A stretch of 13,131 nucleotides of DNA from Bacteroidales bacterium M7 (GTDB taxonomy: Bacteria; Bacteroidota; Bacteroidia; Bacteroidales; Muribaculaceae): contig LUJR01000008.1 of the NCBI GenBank assembly GCA_001689515.1, positions 1-13,131 on the forward strand, read 5' to 3'. This document shows, in pieces, positions 5,510 through 13,131 of the stretch; position 1 is the first letter of the stretch; each line of letters opens with the position of its first letter. The notes beneath the pieces are model-generated. The model saw only the letters and a list, made by a program, of their open reading frames with translations. It did no database searches and was not told the DNA's origin. A program made the translations under genes and the position numbers.

Positions 5510-8500
5510 ATGGCGGATAATTTGATATTTCCGATAGGGTTTGACCTCCAAAAAGCGGTCGAAGAAGCAGGGCAAGAATGGGATAAGAAGTACGCGGCTA
5601 AGTTGGAGTCAATCTTAGCCAAACGAGCTGTCAAGGTGAAACTCGATTTTGAGAATTTGACGGATGTTAAGACCCGCCTTGCTCAGTTAAAGATTGAGCC
5701 AATTACTCCCGAAACGAAATCCGCAATCAAAGAACTTGCGAGGGAATTGACGGTTCTCGCCAAAGCTCTTGAACAAGTGCAGAAATATTCAAGCAGAAGT
5801 GTCGGAACTGCGGAGGTACGAGGTGCAAGAGTTGATGAAATTGAAGCCAAAGCAGCAGCAGCCCGTGAATTGGCTCGTCAGAGAGCAGCAAAAGCGGAAC
5901 AAGCCGAGCTAAAATTAGCCGCCGCAAGAGAAAAGTCTGCAACAGCGGCTAATAAAGCGACCACTGCGGTTAATAATCTAACAAAAGCATACGACTCTCA
6001 AACTTTTTATATTGAACGCCTCCTAAAGAAAATGGTGGCAGTATGGAGCGTTCAGCAAGTACAGAATTTCCTAACCAATATCAGAGAGGTCACGGCTCAG
6101 TTTGAATTGCAGAGGGTTTCTCTCGGTGCAATAATTCAAGATACGAACAAAGCCAATCAGCTTTTCTCCGAAATCAAGACATTTGCTTTGAAGTCGCCCG
6201 TGTCAATTATGGACTTGACAAAATATACAAAGCAAGTAGCGGCGTATGGGGTTGAGACAAAGAAGTTGTTTGACACGACTAAGATGCTGACAGATATTTC
6301 CGTCGGATTAGGTACGGATATGTCACGTGCGACATTATTTTTCGGGCAGGTTTTCGCAACAGGTTATCTTCGCGCGAGTGAATTAAGGCAGGCAACTGAA
6401 ATGGGAATACCCCTCGTTGACAAGTTGGCGAAGAAACTCGAAGAACTGAACGGACGAGGATATACAGCCGCAGAAGTCATGGACTTAATATCCAAACGAG
6501 CCATTTCTTTTGAAATGGTTGAGGAGGTATTCAAGGATATGACATCCGCAGGCGGTCAATTCTATAACATTCAAGAGAAGCAGGGCAACACATTGTTCGG
6601 TCTATGGGCGAAACTTGGTGACGCTGCTTCGGTAATGTACGATGAAATCGGTAATACAGAGAGCGTAAACCAAGGCATGAAAACAGCCATTGGTCTGCTG
6701 ACGGAATTGATGAGGAATTGGAAAGCCGTTGCAAATACAGCTCAATATTTCATTCTCCCCAATGCCGCCATCCTTGCGCTATACAAATATTCAACTGCAA
6801 GTCAAAGGGTCGAAGCCGCTCAATCCGCAGCAGCGGCAGCAACCGAGCGAAGAAAAGCTGCTGTCTTACAGTTGGCGAAATTGAATGAAAAAGCAACTGT
6901 TGATGAAATAAACGCAGCATGGGCGACCTTGCAAAAAGCAAAAGCGGATGAAGTCGCGGCGCAAAAGGCCACTACCCGAATGGGCTTGCTCAAAAGCGGA
7001 TTTGTGTCAGTTGCAAAATCCATTGGAGCAGGGTTAGGCATCGGATTGGCTATTACAGCGGTTACAACACTCGTATATAAATTGTTTGAAGCCTACGAGA
7101 ACGCACATCGTCTTGACCGTAAGTTGAACGAAATAGACGCGGAACGTATTACATTGGCTTCGCAGTCAGTCCGCAATTTTGAATATCTTGCTGATGCTGC
7201 AATCAAGGCGGCAGATGGGTCAAAAGAACAGAAAGACAAACTCGATGAGCTGCACCGCACATTCAAGGATATGATTCCTGTTGAAGATATGTCAATTGAG
7301 AATCTACGGAAATTAAGAAGTGGAGCAGATAGCGCAGCCGAGGGATATAAAAGTCTAACTGAATCCATACGAAATTATATCGCCCAACAGCAAAAGCAGA
7401 AAGCATTGGGTGCTATTGAGGAAGAATTTGGGGCAAAACGTATAACCGCAATGAAGAACCTGTATGATTGGTTTGATAAACAAGGTTTAGGGGTTGAGGA
7501 ACGTACTCGATTCTTTGCTGAATTTGAAAAGCAAGCACAAGACACCTCAAAGTCGCTCAAAGAGCAGATTGTGGCCGCGTTTAACGAAGCCGGGATTGAG
7601 GGGGGAGAAAAACTTGCAAACTCAATCGCCGAAGAAAAAGGCTTTTGGAATAAAGCCCTTGAATGGTTTGGAAAGAACCTGCCATTAATGTTTGGCACAA
7701 CTGCGATAACCTACAAGGCTTTATTTCCCGAAGATGGTTATATCAATGACCTTGCGAATGCAACCCGAAAATACAACGAAGAAGTTTCAGGAACTTTAAG
7801 TTATTATGAAGGATTAGAAGGGGCTCTTGGCAAATATACAAAGGCTATGGAGGATGCCAAGAAACACATGGCTGACTTTATTCCACAAGGGTTTAAAAGT
7901 GATACATTCGCATATCAACAGGAGGTAAATGCGGAGCAGATAAGGACATGGGGCGGTGTTATTGTTGATGCTCTTAAAGCCGAGAATATCAAGATTGAAA
8001 ATGAATGGTTCAACATAGATAACGACAAAGCATTCAACATTGCCGATATAGCCACAATCAATATTCAGGCAATAAAAAATGCCCTCGGTAGCGGTCACAG
8101 CGATATAAAAAAGTTACTTGATAACATTGCAAAGGGATATAATGAAATTGTGCCAAAAGACGCAGTTGTCAGAAGTGTTCGCAGTAAGTTTGAGGAACTT
8201 GCCAATAGCATGGGGCTTATCGATAAAGTCAGGGGCAATATGATGGGTGCAACAGAGGGGCTGGAAGCCTATCGAAAGAAAATAAATGATACCGCTAAGG
8301 ATTATGCTAAACAGGTTGAAAACCTTACAAAAGTTTTAGCCGCCACCCCTGTGATTTCATTGGCATACAAGGAAATTGCAGATAAATTGGAGAATGCAAA
8401 AGACCTTGAAGAATTTTATTCAAAAATGGCTGAAATTCTTGGTAAAAGCACGTCTGGTGGTGGCACTCGCCAATCCGACCCGCGTCTGCAAATCCTCAAC

Positions 8501-11149
8501 GACATTGCCAACAAAATGGCGCAAATCAACAAGGAGTATGACGACTTGCTGAGAAAAGAGGGGCAGACAAAAGCGTTGGCAGACACTCAAAAACTGTTCG
8601 CATCATCTTTTGCCGATATGCAGAAAATGGCAGACAAATACAAATTCAAGCTCCCTGCATTTGAAGTGCCGCAGACCATCGAGGACGTGCAGAAATGGTA
8701 TGATGCCATTATCAAGGAAATCAACCGCCTCGGCATCAAAAACGCTGACAAGATACTTATTGAGCTTGGGTTTAAGCGCGACAAGAGCGCAATTGACAAG
8801 CAACAAAGAGAAATCGAAGCCGAGCTGAAACGCCTTGCCGACCGCATATCGCGCACCAAGACTGCGAAGGAGTTTTATGAGAAGATACTTAGTCAGACGG
8901 GGGATGTGGAGTTGGCTAACCGTGTGTCGTTGAGCATCTACGGCTCTACGGGTGAGGAGCTGTTTGAGGACACGGTGGCGCAGATTCGGGAAGTGTTCAA
9001 GAGTGGCAAGGAGGATGTCGTGATTGACCTTGAACCCGTATTTGACATGACGAATCAGCGCATCGACTACAAGATGCTTGCTGACATATACGAGAAGTAT
9101 CAGAACGACATCATTGAAAAGAACCGTGACACGGCGCAGAAGATAGCGCAGGAGGGTCAAAAAGAGGTGGCCACCAATATATCAAATTGGCAGAAAGAGC
9201 TGGCAAAAGCGCAGAGCTATGAGGAGCAGCGCACGGAGATTATACGGCGAGAGAGCGAGAAACGTGCAAAGATAATTAAGGAAACGCGTGACCCACAGGA
9301 GCGTAACCGTCTTGTGTCTTTGTCCTATGACAAACAGGCGCAGGAATTGGCTAAACTCGCTGTTGACGAATTTAAGTCAAGCGACGATTATATAAAGGTG
9401 TTCCAAGATCTTGACCGCGTTTCCACTCAGACTCTTGACCGTATGAAGAAGCGTTTGCAGGAGATGATAGCTACGGTCAAAGACACTGAGAATGTGGAGG
9501 GCTTGAAATCGCTTGTCGAGCAACTTGACAAGATAAACGAGGAGAGAGAAACGAGGAACCCGATAGAGGGAATAATCGACAGCTTCAAGGAGTATGCAAA
9601 AGCCCGTAAGGACTACCGAACAGCAGAAGCCGAAGAAGCAAGGGTAAAAGCCGAGTTCGCACAGCAAGAGGTCGGTCTGAATATGGCAATTCAAACCGCC
9701 AAAGCTGAGCAAGCGATAGCACAGCAGCGTGTTACTGACTTGGAGGCTCAGGGAAAGCTGAATACTGACGAGGGGGTTGCGGCTCAACTTGCCCTTAACG
9801 ATGCCACAACCAAAGTAACGCAAGCTACCGAAAAGCGCAACAAGGCTGTTGAACAGGTCAACAAAGCGGAACAGAACACCACAGACGCCATTGACGCTCA
9901 AAAAGCAGCTATCGCCAAACTATCAAAGAACGTCAATGCAATGGCAAACGCTTTCAGCTCTGCGGCAAGCTCAATACAAACAATCGCCGACATGATGGGT
10001 GTTGCGGAAGATAGCGAACTTGGCGATATTGTAAACGGACTTGTGTCGGGGCTGAACAATGCGGCAACAATAATGACAACCATACTCGCTATTGCAATAG
10101 CTATCGAGGCGGCTTGTTGGTGGCTATTGGCAATCGGTGGAGCGATAGCAGCTTTCTCTGCCATAGGCTCATGGCTCACGGGGTCAAAAGTCCGCAAGGC
10201 AAACAAAGAGATTGAGCGTCAGGAGCGGATACTGGAGGAGCTGGAGTATGCTTACGGTCGGCTCGAAAAGGCAATGGAGCGTGTGTTCGGGTCAGAAATG
10301 GTGGGGAACATCAAAGCCCAACAGAAAAATTTACAAGCTCAGGCCGAAGCGTACCGAAAACAGGCAGAGGCCGAGCGGAGCAAGGGGAAGAAAACGGACG
10401 AGGATAAGCTGAGGGATTACGAGAACTCGTACCGCGAGACGATGGACAGGCTGGCGGAGCTGCAAGGAAAGGTGGCCGAGCAGCTGATAGGGTCAGACCT
10501 GTCATCAACGGCGAGGGACTTTGCAAAAGCGTGGGTGGAGGCCTACAGGGAGTTCGGGAACACGGCGGATGCGATGGGGAAGAAATTCAGGGAGATGGTG
10601 GAGAACATGGTGACTGAGGGGCTGATGGCGCGGGCCATGGAGCGTGCGCTGAAGCCGACGTTCGACATGATAGACAGGATGGAGGAGGGGGACTTCTACG
10701 ACCGGGGCTTCTGGGAGAGGGTGATGGAGACGGCGGACAAGGGTGCTCGCGACGCGAACGCTGCCGGAGCCGCCATCATGGCGTGGGCTGAGCAGTGGGG
10801 CTACCAGAGCCGTGGCGATGCGGAGGAGGCACGCGGAATAGCGAAGTCCGTAGGGTCGGCGACGAGCGAGGAGGTTAACGCGAACACGGCAGCTCTGACG
10901 ACGCAGACGCACTACATGGCGATGGTGAACGAGAATGTGTGGGCTATCAGGCGGCTTATGGAGGCCGGGACTACAGGAGCAGGGGTGACTGGAACTATAG
11001 ACTACACGCCGATGATGGAGACGGCGAACGCTCACCTGAGCAGTCTGCCGAGGATAGAGCACCACATAGCGGAGATACACACCCTGCTGGGGAGGGTGGT
11101 GACGACGAGGGGGGGGAGCTGGGCTGTCAACTCGCGATACACGACATGA
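5510..11149 (+). CDS. Tail length tape measure protein
   Basis: This 1879-residue protein determines tail length and is packed inside the tail tube. Residues about 85-165 are Ala/Lys/Glu coiled coil. Residues about 180-395 hold the conserved tape-measure domain: FELQRVSLGAIIQD, a KSPVSIMDLTKYTKQ stretch, SVGLGTDMSRATLFFGQ, and SELRQATEMGIPLVDKLA. Hydrophobic segments lie at about 504-526 and 1521-1553, as expected for a protein that reaches the host membrane during DNA entry. Residues about 985-1500 are mostly helical, with dense Ala/Gln/Glu coiled coil around 1380-1490. Base composition changes sharply near residue 983 (position 8455), where a SGGG linker stands, suggesting a mosaic origin. 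The last third becomes very purine-rich and contains a run of eight G near its end. The ATG at 5510 follows an A/T-rich leader without a Shine-Dalgarno site. No peptidase or lysozyme domain was seen. Confidence 0.9.
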   Translation: MADNLIFPIGFDLQKAVEEAGQEWDKKYAAKLESILAKRAVKVKLDFENLTDVKTRLAQLKIEPITPETKSAIKELARELTVLAKALEQVQKYSSRSVGTAEVRGARVDEIEAKAAAARELARQRAAKAEQAELKLAAAREKSATAANKATTAVNNLTKAYDSQTFYIERLLKKMVAVWSVQQVQNFLTNIREVTAQFELQRVSLGAIIQDTNKANQLFSEIKTFALKSPVSIMDLTKYTKQVAAYGVETKKLFDTTKMLTDISVGLGTDMSRATLFFGQVFATGYLRASELRQATEMGIPLVDKLAKKLEELNGRGYTAAEVMDLISKRAISFEMVEEVFKDMTSAGGQFYNIQEKQGNTLFGLWAKLGDAASVMYDEIGNTESVNQGMKTAIGLLTELMRNWKAVANTAQYFILPNAAILALYKYSTASQRVEAAQSAAAAATERRKAAVLQLAKLNEKATVDEINAAWATLQKAKADEVAAQKATTRMGLLKSGFVSVAKSIGAGLGIGLAITAVTTLVYKLFEAYENAHRLDRKLNEIDAERITLASQSVRNFEYLADAAIKAADGSKEQKDKLDELHRTFKDMIPVEDMSIENLRKLRSGADSAAEGYKSLTESIRNYIAQQQKQKALGAIEEEFGAKRITAMKNLYDWFDKQGLGVEERTRFFAEFEKQAQDTSKSLKEQIVAAFNEAGIEGGEKLANSIAEEKGFWNKALEWFGKNLPLMFGTTAITYKALFPEDGYINDLANATRKYNEEVSGTLSYYEGLEGALGKYTKAMEDAKKHMADFIPQGFKSDTFAYQQEVNAEQIRTWGGVIVDALKAENIKIENEWFNIDNDKAFNIADIATINIQAIKNALGSGHSDIKKLLDNIAKGYNEIVPKDAVVRSVRSKFEELANSMGLIDKVRGNMMGATEGLEAYRKKINDTAKDYAKQVENLTKVLAATPVISLAYKEIADKLENAKDLEEFYSKMAEILGKSTSGGGTRQSDPRLQILNDIANKMAQINKEYDDLLRKEGQTKALADTQKLFASSFADMQKMADKYKFKLPAFEVPQTIEDVQKWYDAIIKEINRLGIKNADKILIELGFKRDKSAIDKQQREIEAELKRLADRISRTKTAKEFYEKILSQTGDVELANRVSLSIYGSTGEELFEDTVAQIREVFKSGKEDVVIDLEPVFDMTNQRIDYKMLADIYEKYQNDIIEKNRDTAQKIAQEGQKEVATNISNWQKELAKAQSYEEQRTEIIRRESEKRAKIIKETRDPQERNRLVSLSYDKQAQELAKLAVDEFKSSDDYIKVFQDLDRVSTQTLDRMKKRLQEMIATVKDTENVEGLKSLVEQLDKINEERETRNPIEGIIDSFKEYAKARKDYRTAEAEEARVKAEFAQQEVGLNMAIQTAKAEQAIAQQRVTDLEAQGKLNTDEGVAAQLALNDATTKVTQATEKRNKAVEQVNKAEQNTTDAIDAQKAAIAKLSKNVNAMANAFSSAASSIQTIADMMGVAEDSELGDIVNGLVSGLNNAATIMTTILAIAIAIEAACWWLLAIGGAIAAFSAIGSWLTGSKVRKANKEIERQERILEELEYAYGRLEKAMERVFGSEMVGNIKAQQKNLQAQAEAYRKQAEAERSKGKKTDEDKLRDYENSYRETMDRLAELQGKVAEQLIGSDLSSTARDFAKAWVEAYREFGNTADAMGKKFREMVENMVTEGLMARAMERALKPTFDMIDRMEEGDFYDRGFWERVMETADKGARDANAAGAAIMAWAEQWGYQSRGDAEEARGIAKSVGSATSEEVNANTAALTTQTHYMAMVNENVWAIRRLMEAGTTGAGVTGTIDYTPMMETANAHLSSLPRIEHHIAEIHTLLGRVVTTRGGSWAVNSRYTT
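11109..11116 (+). repeat. Run of eight G near the end of the tape measure gene
   Basis: An uninterrupted G8 tract lies 11 codons before the tape measure stop. A one-base gain would move reading into a frame that stays open to TGA at 11167-11169, swapping the 10-residue tail (WAVNSRYTT end) for a slightly longer one. Such tracts are prone to slippage, so it may also be a sequencing ambiguity. Confidence 0.8.
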
Positions 11150-11240
11150 TGGCGGGATATGAGATATGATTACTCAACACACTAAATATCAGTTTGCATT
11201 ATATAATCAAAAAGAATATTAACATACATAATAACGAATC

Positions 11241-11492
11241 ATGCAACAGACAACAACAGCAAACGGCATGCGCAAACTCACAGTAGCCGACGGATACCGC
11301 ATCGTATATCTCGGCGACCTCTCCACGGCCACCACGACGGCCTATCTGGGGCAGGGGGACTCGCCCGACAACTACTCGGAGGTCACTGATTCCGAGGTGG
11401 AGGCATGGGAACAGGAACAGCGCAGACTGGCACAGGAGGCCGAGGAACAGGCCGCGAACGGCGGCACGGCCACCGGGGAGGGCGCGGAGTGA
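11241..11492 (+). CDS. Small protein of unknown function after the tape measure gene
   Basis: This 83-residue protein is not recognised. The first half forms a compact region with strand-like stretches (KLTVADGYRIVYLGDLSTA and TTTAYLGQGDSP). The second half is a Glu/Gln/Ala helix (EVEAWEQEQRRLAQEAEEQ) ending in a Gly/Thr/Glu tail. It has no membrane segment or signal peptide. The ATG follows a 91-base AT-rich gap after the tape measure stop, with A-rich bases directly ahead (ACATACATAATAACGAATC), as for well-translated Bacteroidota genes. It may be a small virion or assembly protein; it is not an obvious holin because it lacks a membrane span. The gene ends 62 bases before the amidase. Confidence 0.6.
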   Translation: MQQTTTANGMRKLTVADGYRIVYLGDLSTATTTAYLGQGDSPDNYSEVTDSEVEAWEQEQRRLAQEAEEQAANGGTATGEGAE

Positions 11493-11554
11493 GCCTTTCA
11501 TACGGCGACGCGCTGACCGACAGCATAGCATTAACACCATTCATACCATATTTT

Positions 11555-12004
11555 ATGAGAAAGATCAACAACATCGTCGTCCACTGCACCGCAGGGGCGC
11601 AGACACAGAGCGCGGACGACATCGTCCGCTACCACCGCACCCAGCTCGGGTGGAAAGCCCCGGGCTACCACTACATAGTGGAACGTGACGGACACACCGT
11701 ATGCACCCTCGCGGAGGACAGGATAAGCAACGGGGTGAGAGGCCACAACGGAGACAGCATAAACATAGCATACGTGGGCGGCATAGACGGCAAGGGGCGC
11801 GGCACAGACAACCGCACGGCGCAACAGAAGGAAGCCCTCGTGCGTCTGCTGCGCGAGCTTCGCATGCGCTATCCCCATGCCCGCATCCTCGGGCACCGCG
11901 ACATTGCGAGCGTGGACCGCAACCACAACGGTATCATCGACCCGTGGGAACGTGTCAAGGAATGCCCCTGCTTTGATGCTATACCTGAATATAAAAACAT
12001 CTGA
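11555..12004 (+). CDS. N-acetylmuramoyl-L-alanine amidase (Amidase_2 / T7 lysozyme type endolysin)
   Basis: The protein has 149 residues, close to T7 lysozyme (151). It cleaves the bond between N-acetylmuramic acid and L-Ala in peptidoglycan. Zinc ligands by alignment to the family are H10 (IVVHCTAG), H114 (ILGHRDI) and C137 (KECPCFD), with K135 and Y38 (GYHYIV) at the catalytic positions. A second cysteine, C139, follows. An insert DRNHNGIIDPWERV between the second histidine and the cysteine looks like an EF-hand-type loop and is common in Bacteroidales homologues as I recall. There is no signal peptide, so release would need a holin. The ATG at 11555 is chosen because the longer frame from 11405 overlaps the previous gene and translates to Arg/Gly-rich noise. 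It is the first gene of the probable lysis block. Confidence 0.9.
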   Translation: MRKINNIVVHCTAGAQTQSADDIVRYHRTQLGWKAPGYHYIVERDGHTVCTLAEDRISNGVRGHNGDSINIAYVGGIDGKGRGTDNRTAQQKEALVRLLRELRMRYPHARILGHRDIASVDRNHNGIIDPWERVKECPCFDAIPEYKNI

Positions 12005-12006
12005 CC

Positions 12007-12561
12007 ATGCCACGAGACAGATTTGACATCGAGAGGGAGCAGCGGACGCAGAACCGCGTGATGGGCGGCTGCGTGGCGGTCATCATCATCCTGTTGGTGC
12101 TGATGATAACCCTGGGGGGATGTTCCTCTCAGAAGCACACACAACGCACGGAAAGGGACAGCGCAGCTCAGACGGTGGACTCGTCGGTGGTGCGTTACAC
12201 TCGCACAGATAGCGGCGTGATTAACTGGCTGACGCTGGCCATGCGGCACTTGAAGATGCAGCTTGTGGCCGACAGTGTCACCCTCCCGTCAGGCGCGGTC
12301 ATACACGCGCCGCGTATGATGGCCGAGGCCGACAGCCTGACCGCCGGCAAAGGCAGCGCGGAGCTTCACCACGCCGAGACCGCCGACTCGTCAGCAGTCA
12401 TGTCCGAGAGACGCACCACCCACGAGGCTACCGAGGACGAGGCCAAGGAGACAACCGCCGTCAGCAAGCCGCCCGATGCCTCAGCAATCTGCCTGGCCGC
12501 TGCGGTGATTGTCGCTGCGGTCGCTGCAACAGGTTTAGTCATAAAGAAATTCAGGAAATAA
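12007..12561 (+). CDS. Lipoprotein with C-terminal membrane anchor, unimolecular-spanin-like
   Basis: This 184-residue protein has a charged N-terminus (MPRDRFDIEREQRTQNR), a hydrophobic segment at about 22-37 and a lipobox L36-G37-G38-C39 followed by SSQK, so it is probably cut and lipidated at C39. About 115 polar, Ser/Thr/Ala/Glu-rich residues follow. A second membrane segment at about 159-179 ends in KKFRK, placing the C-terminus in the cytoplasm. A lipid anchor at one end and an inner-membrane span at the other is the layout of u-spanins such as phage T1 gp11, which join outer and inner membranes at the last step of lysis. The gene starts two bases after the amidase stop, which supports a lysis role. 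No sequence similarity to known spanins is claimed. M19 is an alternative start. Confidence 0.6.
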   Translation: MPRDRFDIEREQRTQNRVMGGCVAVIIILLVLMITLGGCSSQKHTQRTERDSAAQTVDSSVVRYTRTDSGVINWLTLAMRHLKMQLVADSVTLPSGAVIHAPRMMAEADSLTAGKGSAELHHAETADSSAVMSERRTTHEATEDEAKETTAVSKPPDASAICLAAAVIVAAVAATGLVIKKFRK

Positions 12562-12564
12562 GCG

Positions 12565-13062
12565 ATGGAAGTATTACAGACAATAGTGTTGAGCGTGCTG
12601 GGCATCGGTTTTGTCGGGGACATAATCATGCACTTCGCCCTACCCCACCGAAAGCGCAAGGACTATGCCGAGACCGAGCTTGCCGAGCATGATGCCGACA
12701 AGGCCGAGGTTGAAAGGCTGCATATGCAGATAACGCACCAGCAGCAGAGCCTTGACATCTATATCAAGATGGAGAAAGACAACGCCGAGCGGATAGCCGA
12801 GCAGAACAAGGCTCTCGACGGCAAGACCGAGCAGATACGCAAACTCACCTCACAGCTGATAGACTCCGAGCACGGACGCAATGCCGACAAGGACGAGATA
12901 GCGAGGCTCGCCGCAGAAAACGGCTACCTCAACACACTCGTTGAATATCTGAAACAATGGCGTTGTGAGCGCACTGACTGCAAAGACGAGCGCGGGCGCA
13001 AGCCGCCGAACAACAAACTGACCGGACTGAAATACGAGCCTCCGAAGCGGGCAGTAAAATAG
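12565..13062 (+). CDS. Membrane-anchored coiled-coil protein of the lysis region
   Basis: This 165-residue protein has one N-terminal membrane segment (about residues 3-26, LQTIVLSVLGIGFVGDIIMHF). HRKRKDY follows directly, which by the positive-inside rule keeps the remainder in the cytoplasm. Residues about 38-130 are a long coiled coil. The end has a CX4C pair (CERTDC) followed by RKPPN. I recall proteins with this plan (short span, coiled coil, C-x4-C, PP) next to lysis or tail genes in many Bacteroidales prophages, but without a proven role. It resembles Rz-type inner-membrane spanins in outline, yet the topology argues against it. The ATG lies three bases after the preceding stop, so it is in the same operon. 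Confidence 0.65.
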   Translation: MEVLQTIVLSVLGIGFVGDIIMHFALPHRKRKDYAETELAEHDADKAEVERLHMQITHQQQSLDIYIKMEKDNAERIAEQNKALDGKTEQIRKLTSQLIDSEHGRNADKDEIARLAAENGYLNTLVEYLKQWRCERTDCKDERGRKPPNNKLTGLKYEPPKRAVK

Positions 13063-13131
13063 CCCCTGCAACCTCTGAGCCGTCTAACTCTTCCAAACCT
13101 AAACTGGAAAAACTCAGTTAAATTAACCCCG

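Larger units (their letters stand above)
3935..8455. other. AT-rich imported module (membrane-protein cassette plus first half of tape measure gene)
   Basis: Hand counts show an abrupt change: 36 of 60 GC at 3841-3900, then 22 of 60 at 3961-4020. Near the right edge, 19 of 60 at 7981-8040 and again at 8281-8340 become 33 of 60 at 8461-8520. The low-GC stretch covers the three reversed genes and the N-terminal half of the tape measure gene. I read it as one recombination module; the exact edges are estimates. Confidence 0.5.

Noticed and set aside
5258..5575. 105-residue version of the short leftward membrane protein
   Set aside because: The extra N-terminal 50 residues overlap the tape measure start and the promoter element at 5444-5451. 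The ATG at 5425 fits better.
8603..9160. Long - strand frames inside the tape measure gene (also 9377-9901)
   Set aside because: They are complementary to clear coiled-coil coding sequence and show no domain or promoter. Treated as shadows.
10505..11080. 191-residue - strand frame opposite the end of the tape measure gene
   Set aside because: It is Arg/His/Leu/Pro-rich, the usual shadow of a purine-rich, GC-rich coding strand, and has no start context.
11405..11554. N-terminal extension of the amidase frame
   Set aside because: It overlaps the small upstream gene and translates to Gly/Arg/Thr repeats with no amidase features. The family begins at the IVVHCTAG strand shortly after the ATG at 11555.
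13102..13119. Inverted repeat AACTG/CAGTT after the last gene
   Set aside because: Only five pairs with an eight-base loop and no T tract; too weak to call a terminator.
1..13131. CRISPR arrays, tRNA or rRNA genes, insertion sequences, attachment sites
   Set aside because: Looked for repeated spacers, cloverleaf-like ends, transposase motifs and long direct or inverted repeats by eye and found none.

Overview
This window is a piece of a tailed-phage (siphovirus-like) genome, most likely a prophage or temperate phage of a Bacteroidales bacterium. The host call rests on two sites that fit the Bacteroidota promoter pattern well (TTTG, a 20-base spacer, TAnnTTTG), on A-rich rather than Shine-Dalgarno start contexts, and on the style of the lysis-region proteins. 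No integrase, repressor or attachment site is present, so the prophage state is an inference.

Layout, left to right. Positions 1-2622 are the head-to-tail morphogenesis block on the + strand: the end of a major capsid-like protein, three connector/neck genes, a probable tail terminator and the major tail tube protein. A strong hairpin follows at 2643-2674. Positions 2694-3923 hold a small unknown gene and a tail assembly chaperone pair of the gpG/gpGT type, whose second part lies in the -1 frame. A hairpin at 3910-3933 looks like a two-way terminator. Positions 3944-5425 are an AT-rich cassette on the - strand coding for three uncharacterised membrane proteins, with its own Bacteroidales-type promoters and an outward-facing + strand promoter plus hairpin in the middle. 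Positions 5510-11149 are one giant tape measure gene (1879 aa). Positions 11241-13062 hold a small unknown gene, an N-acetylmuramoyl-L-alanine amidase, a lipoprotein with a C-terminal membrane anchor (unimolecular-spanin layout), and a membrane-anchored coiled-coil protein. The last three probably form the lysis block.

The + strand genes are packed tightly, many with 1-13 base overlaps or gaps, and are presumably one late operon. The reversed membrane-protein cassette interrupts it between chaperones and tape measure, where it would be expressed from its own promoters in the lysogen, like a moron. Base composition changes abruptly: about 60% GC in the chaperone gene, 32-45% in sampled lines across the cassette and the first half of the tape measure gene, then 55-65% from about 8455 onward. 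The cassette and the tape measure N-terminal half therefore look like one imported module.

The most interesting material is the cassette (a candidate superinfection-exclusion or lysogenic-conversion locus), the orphan promoter and hairpin at 4776-4867, the frameshift signal, the mosaic tape measure gene and the spanin-like lipoprotein. Product names for the small structural genes rest mainly on gene order and length, and are marked so.
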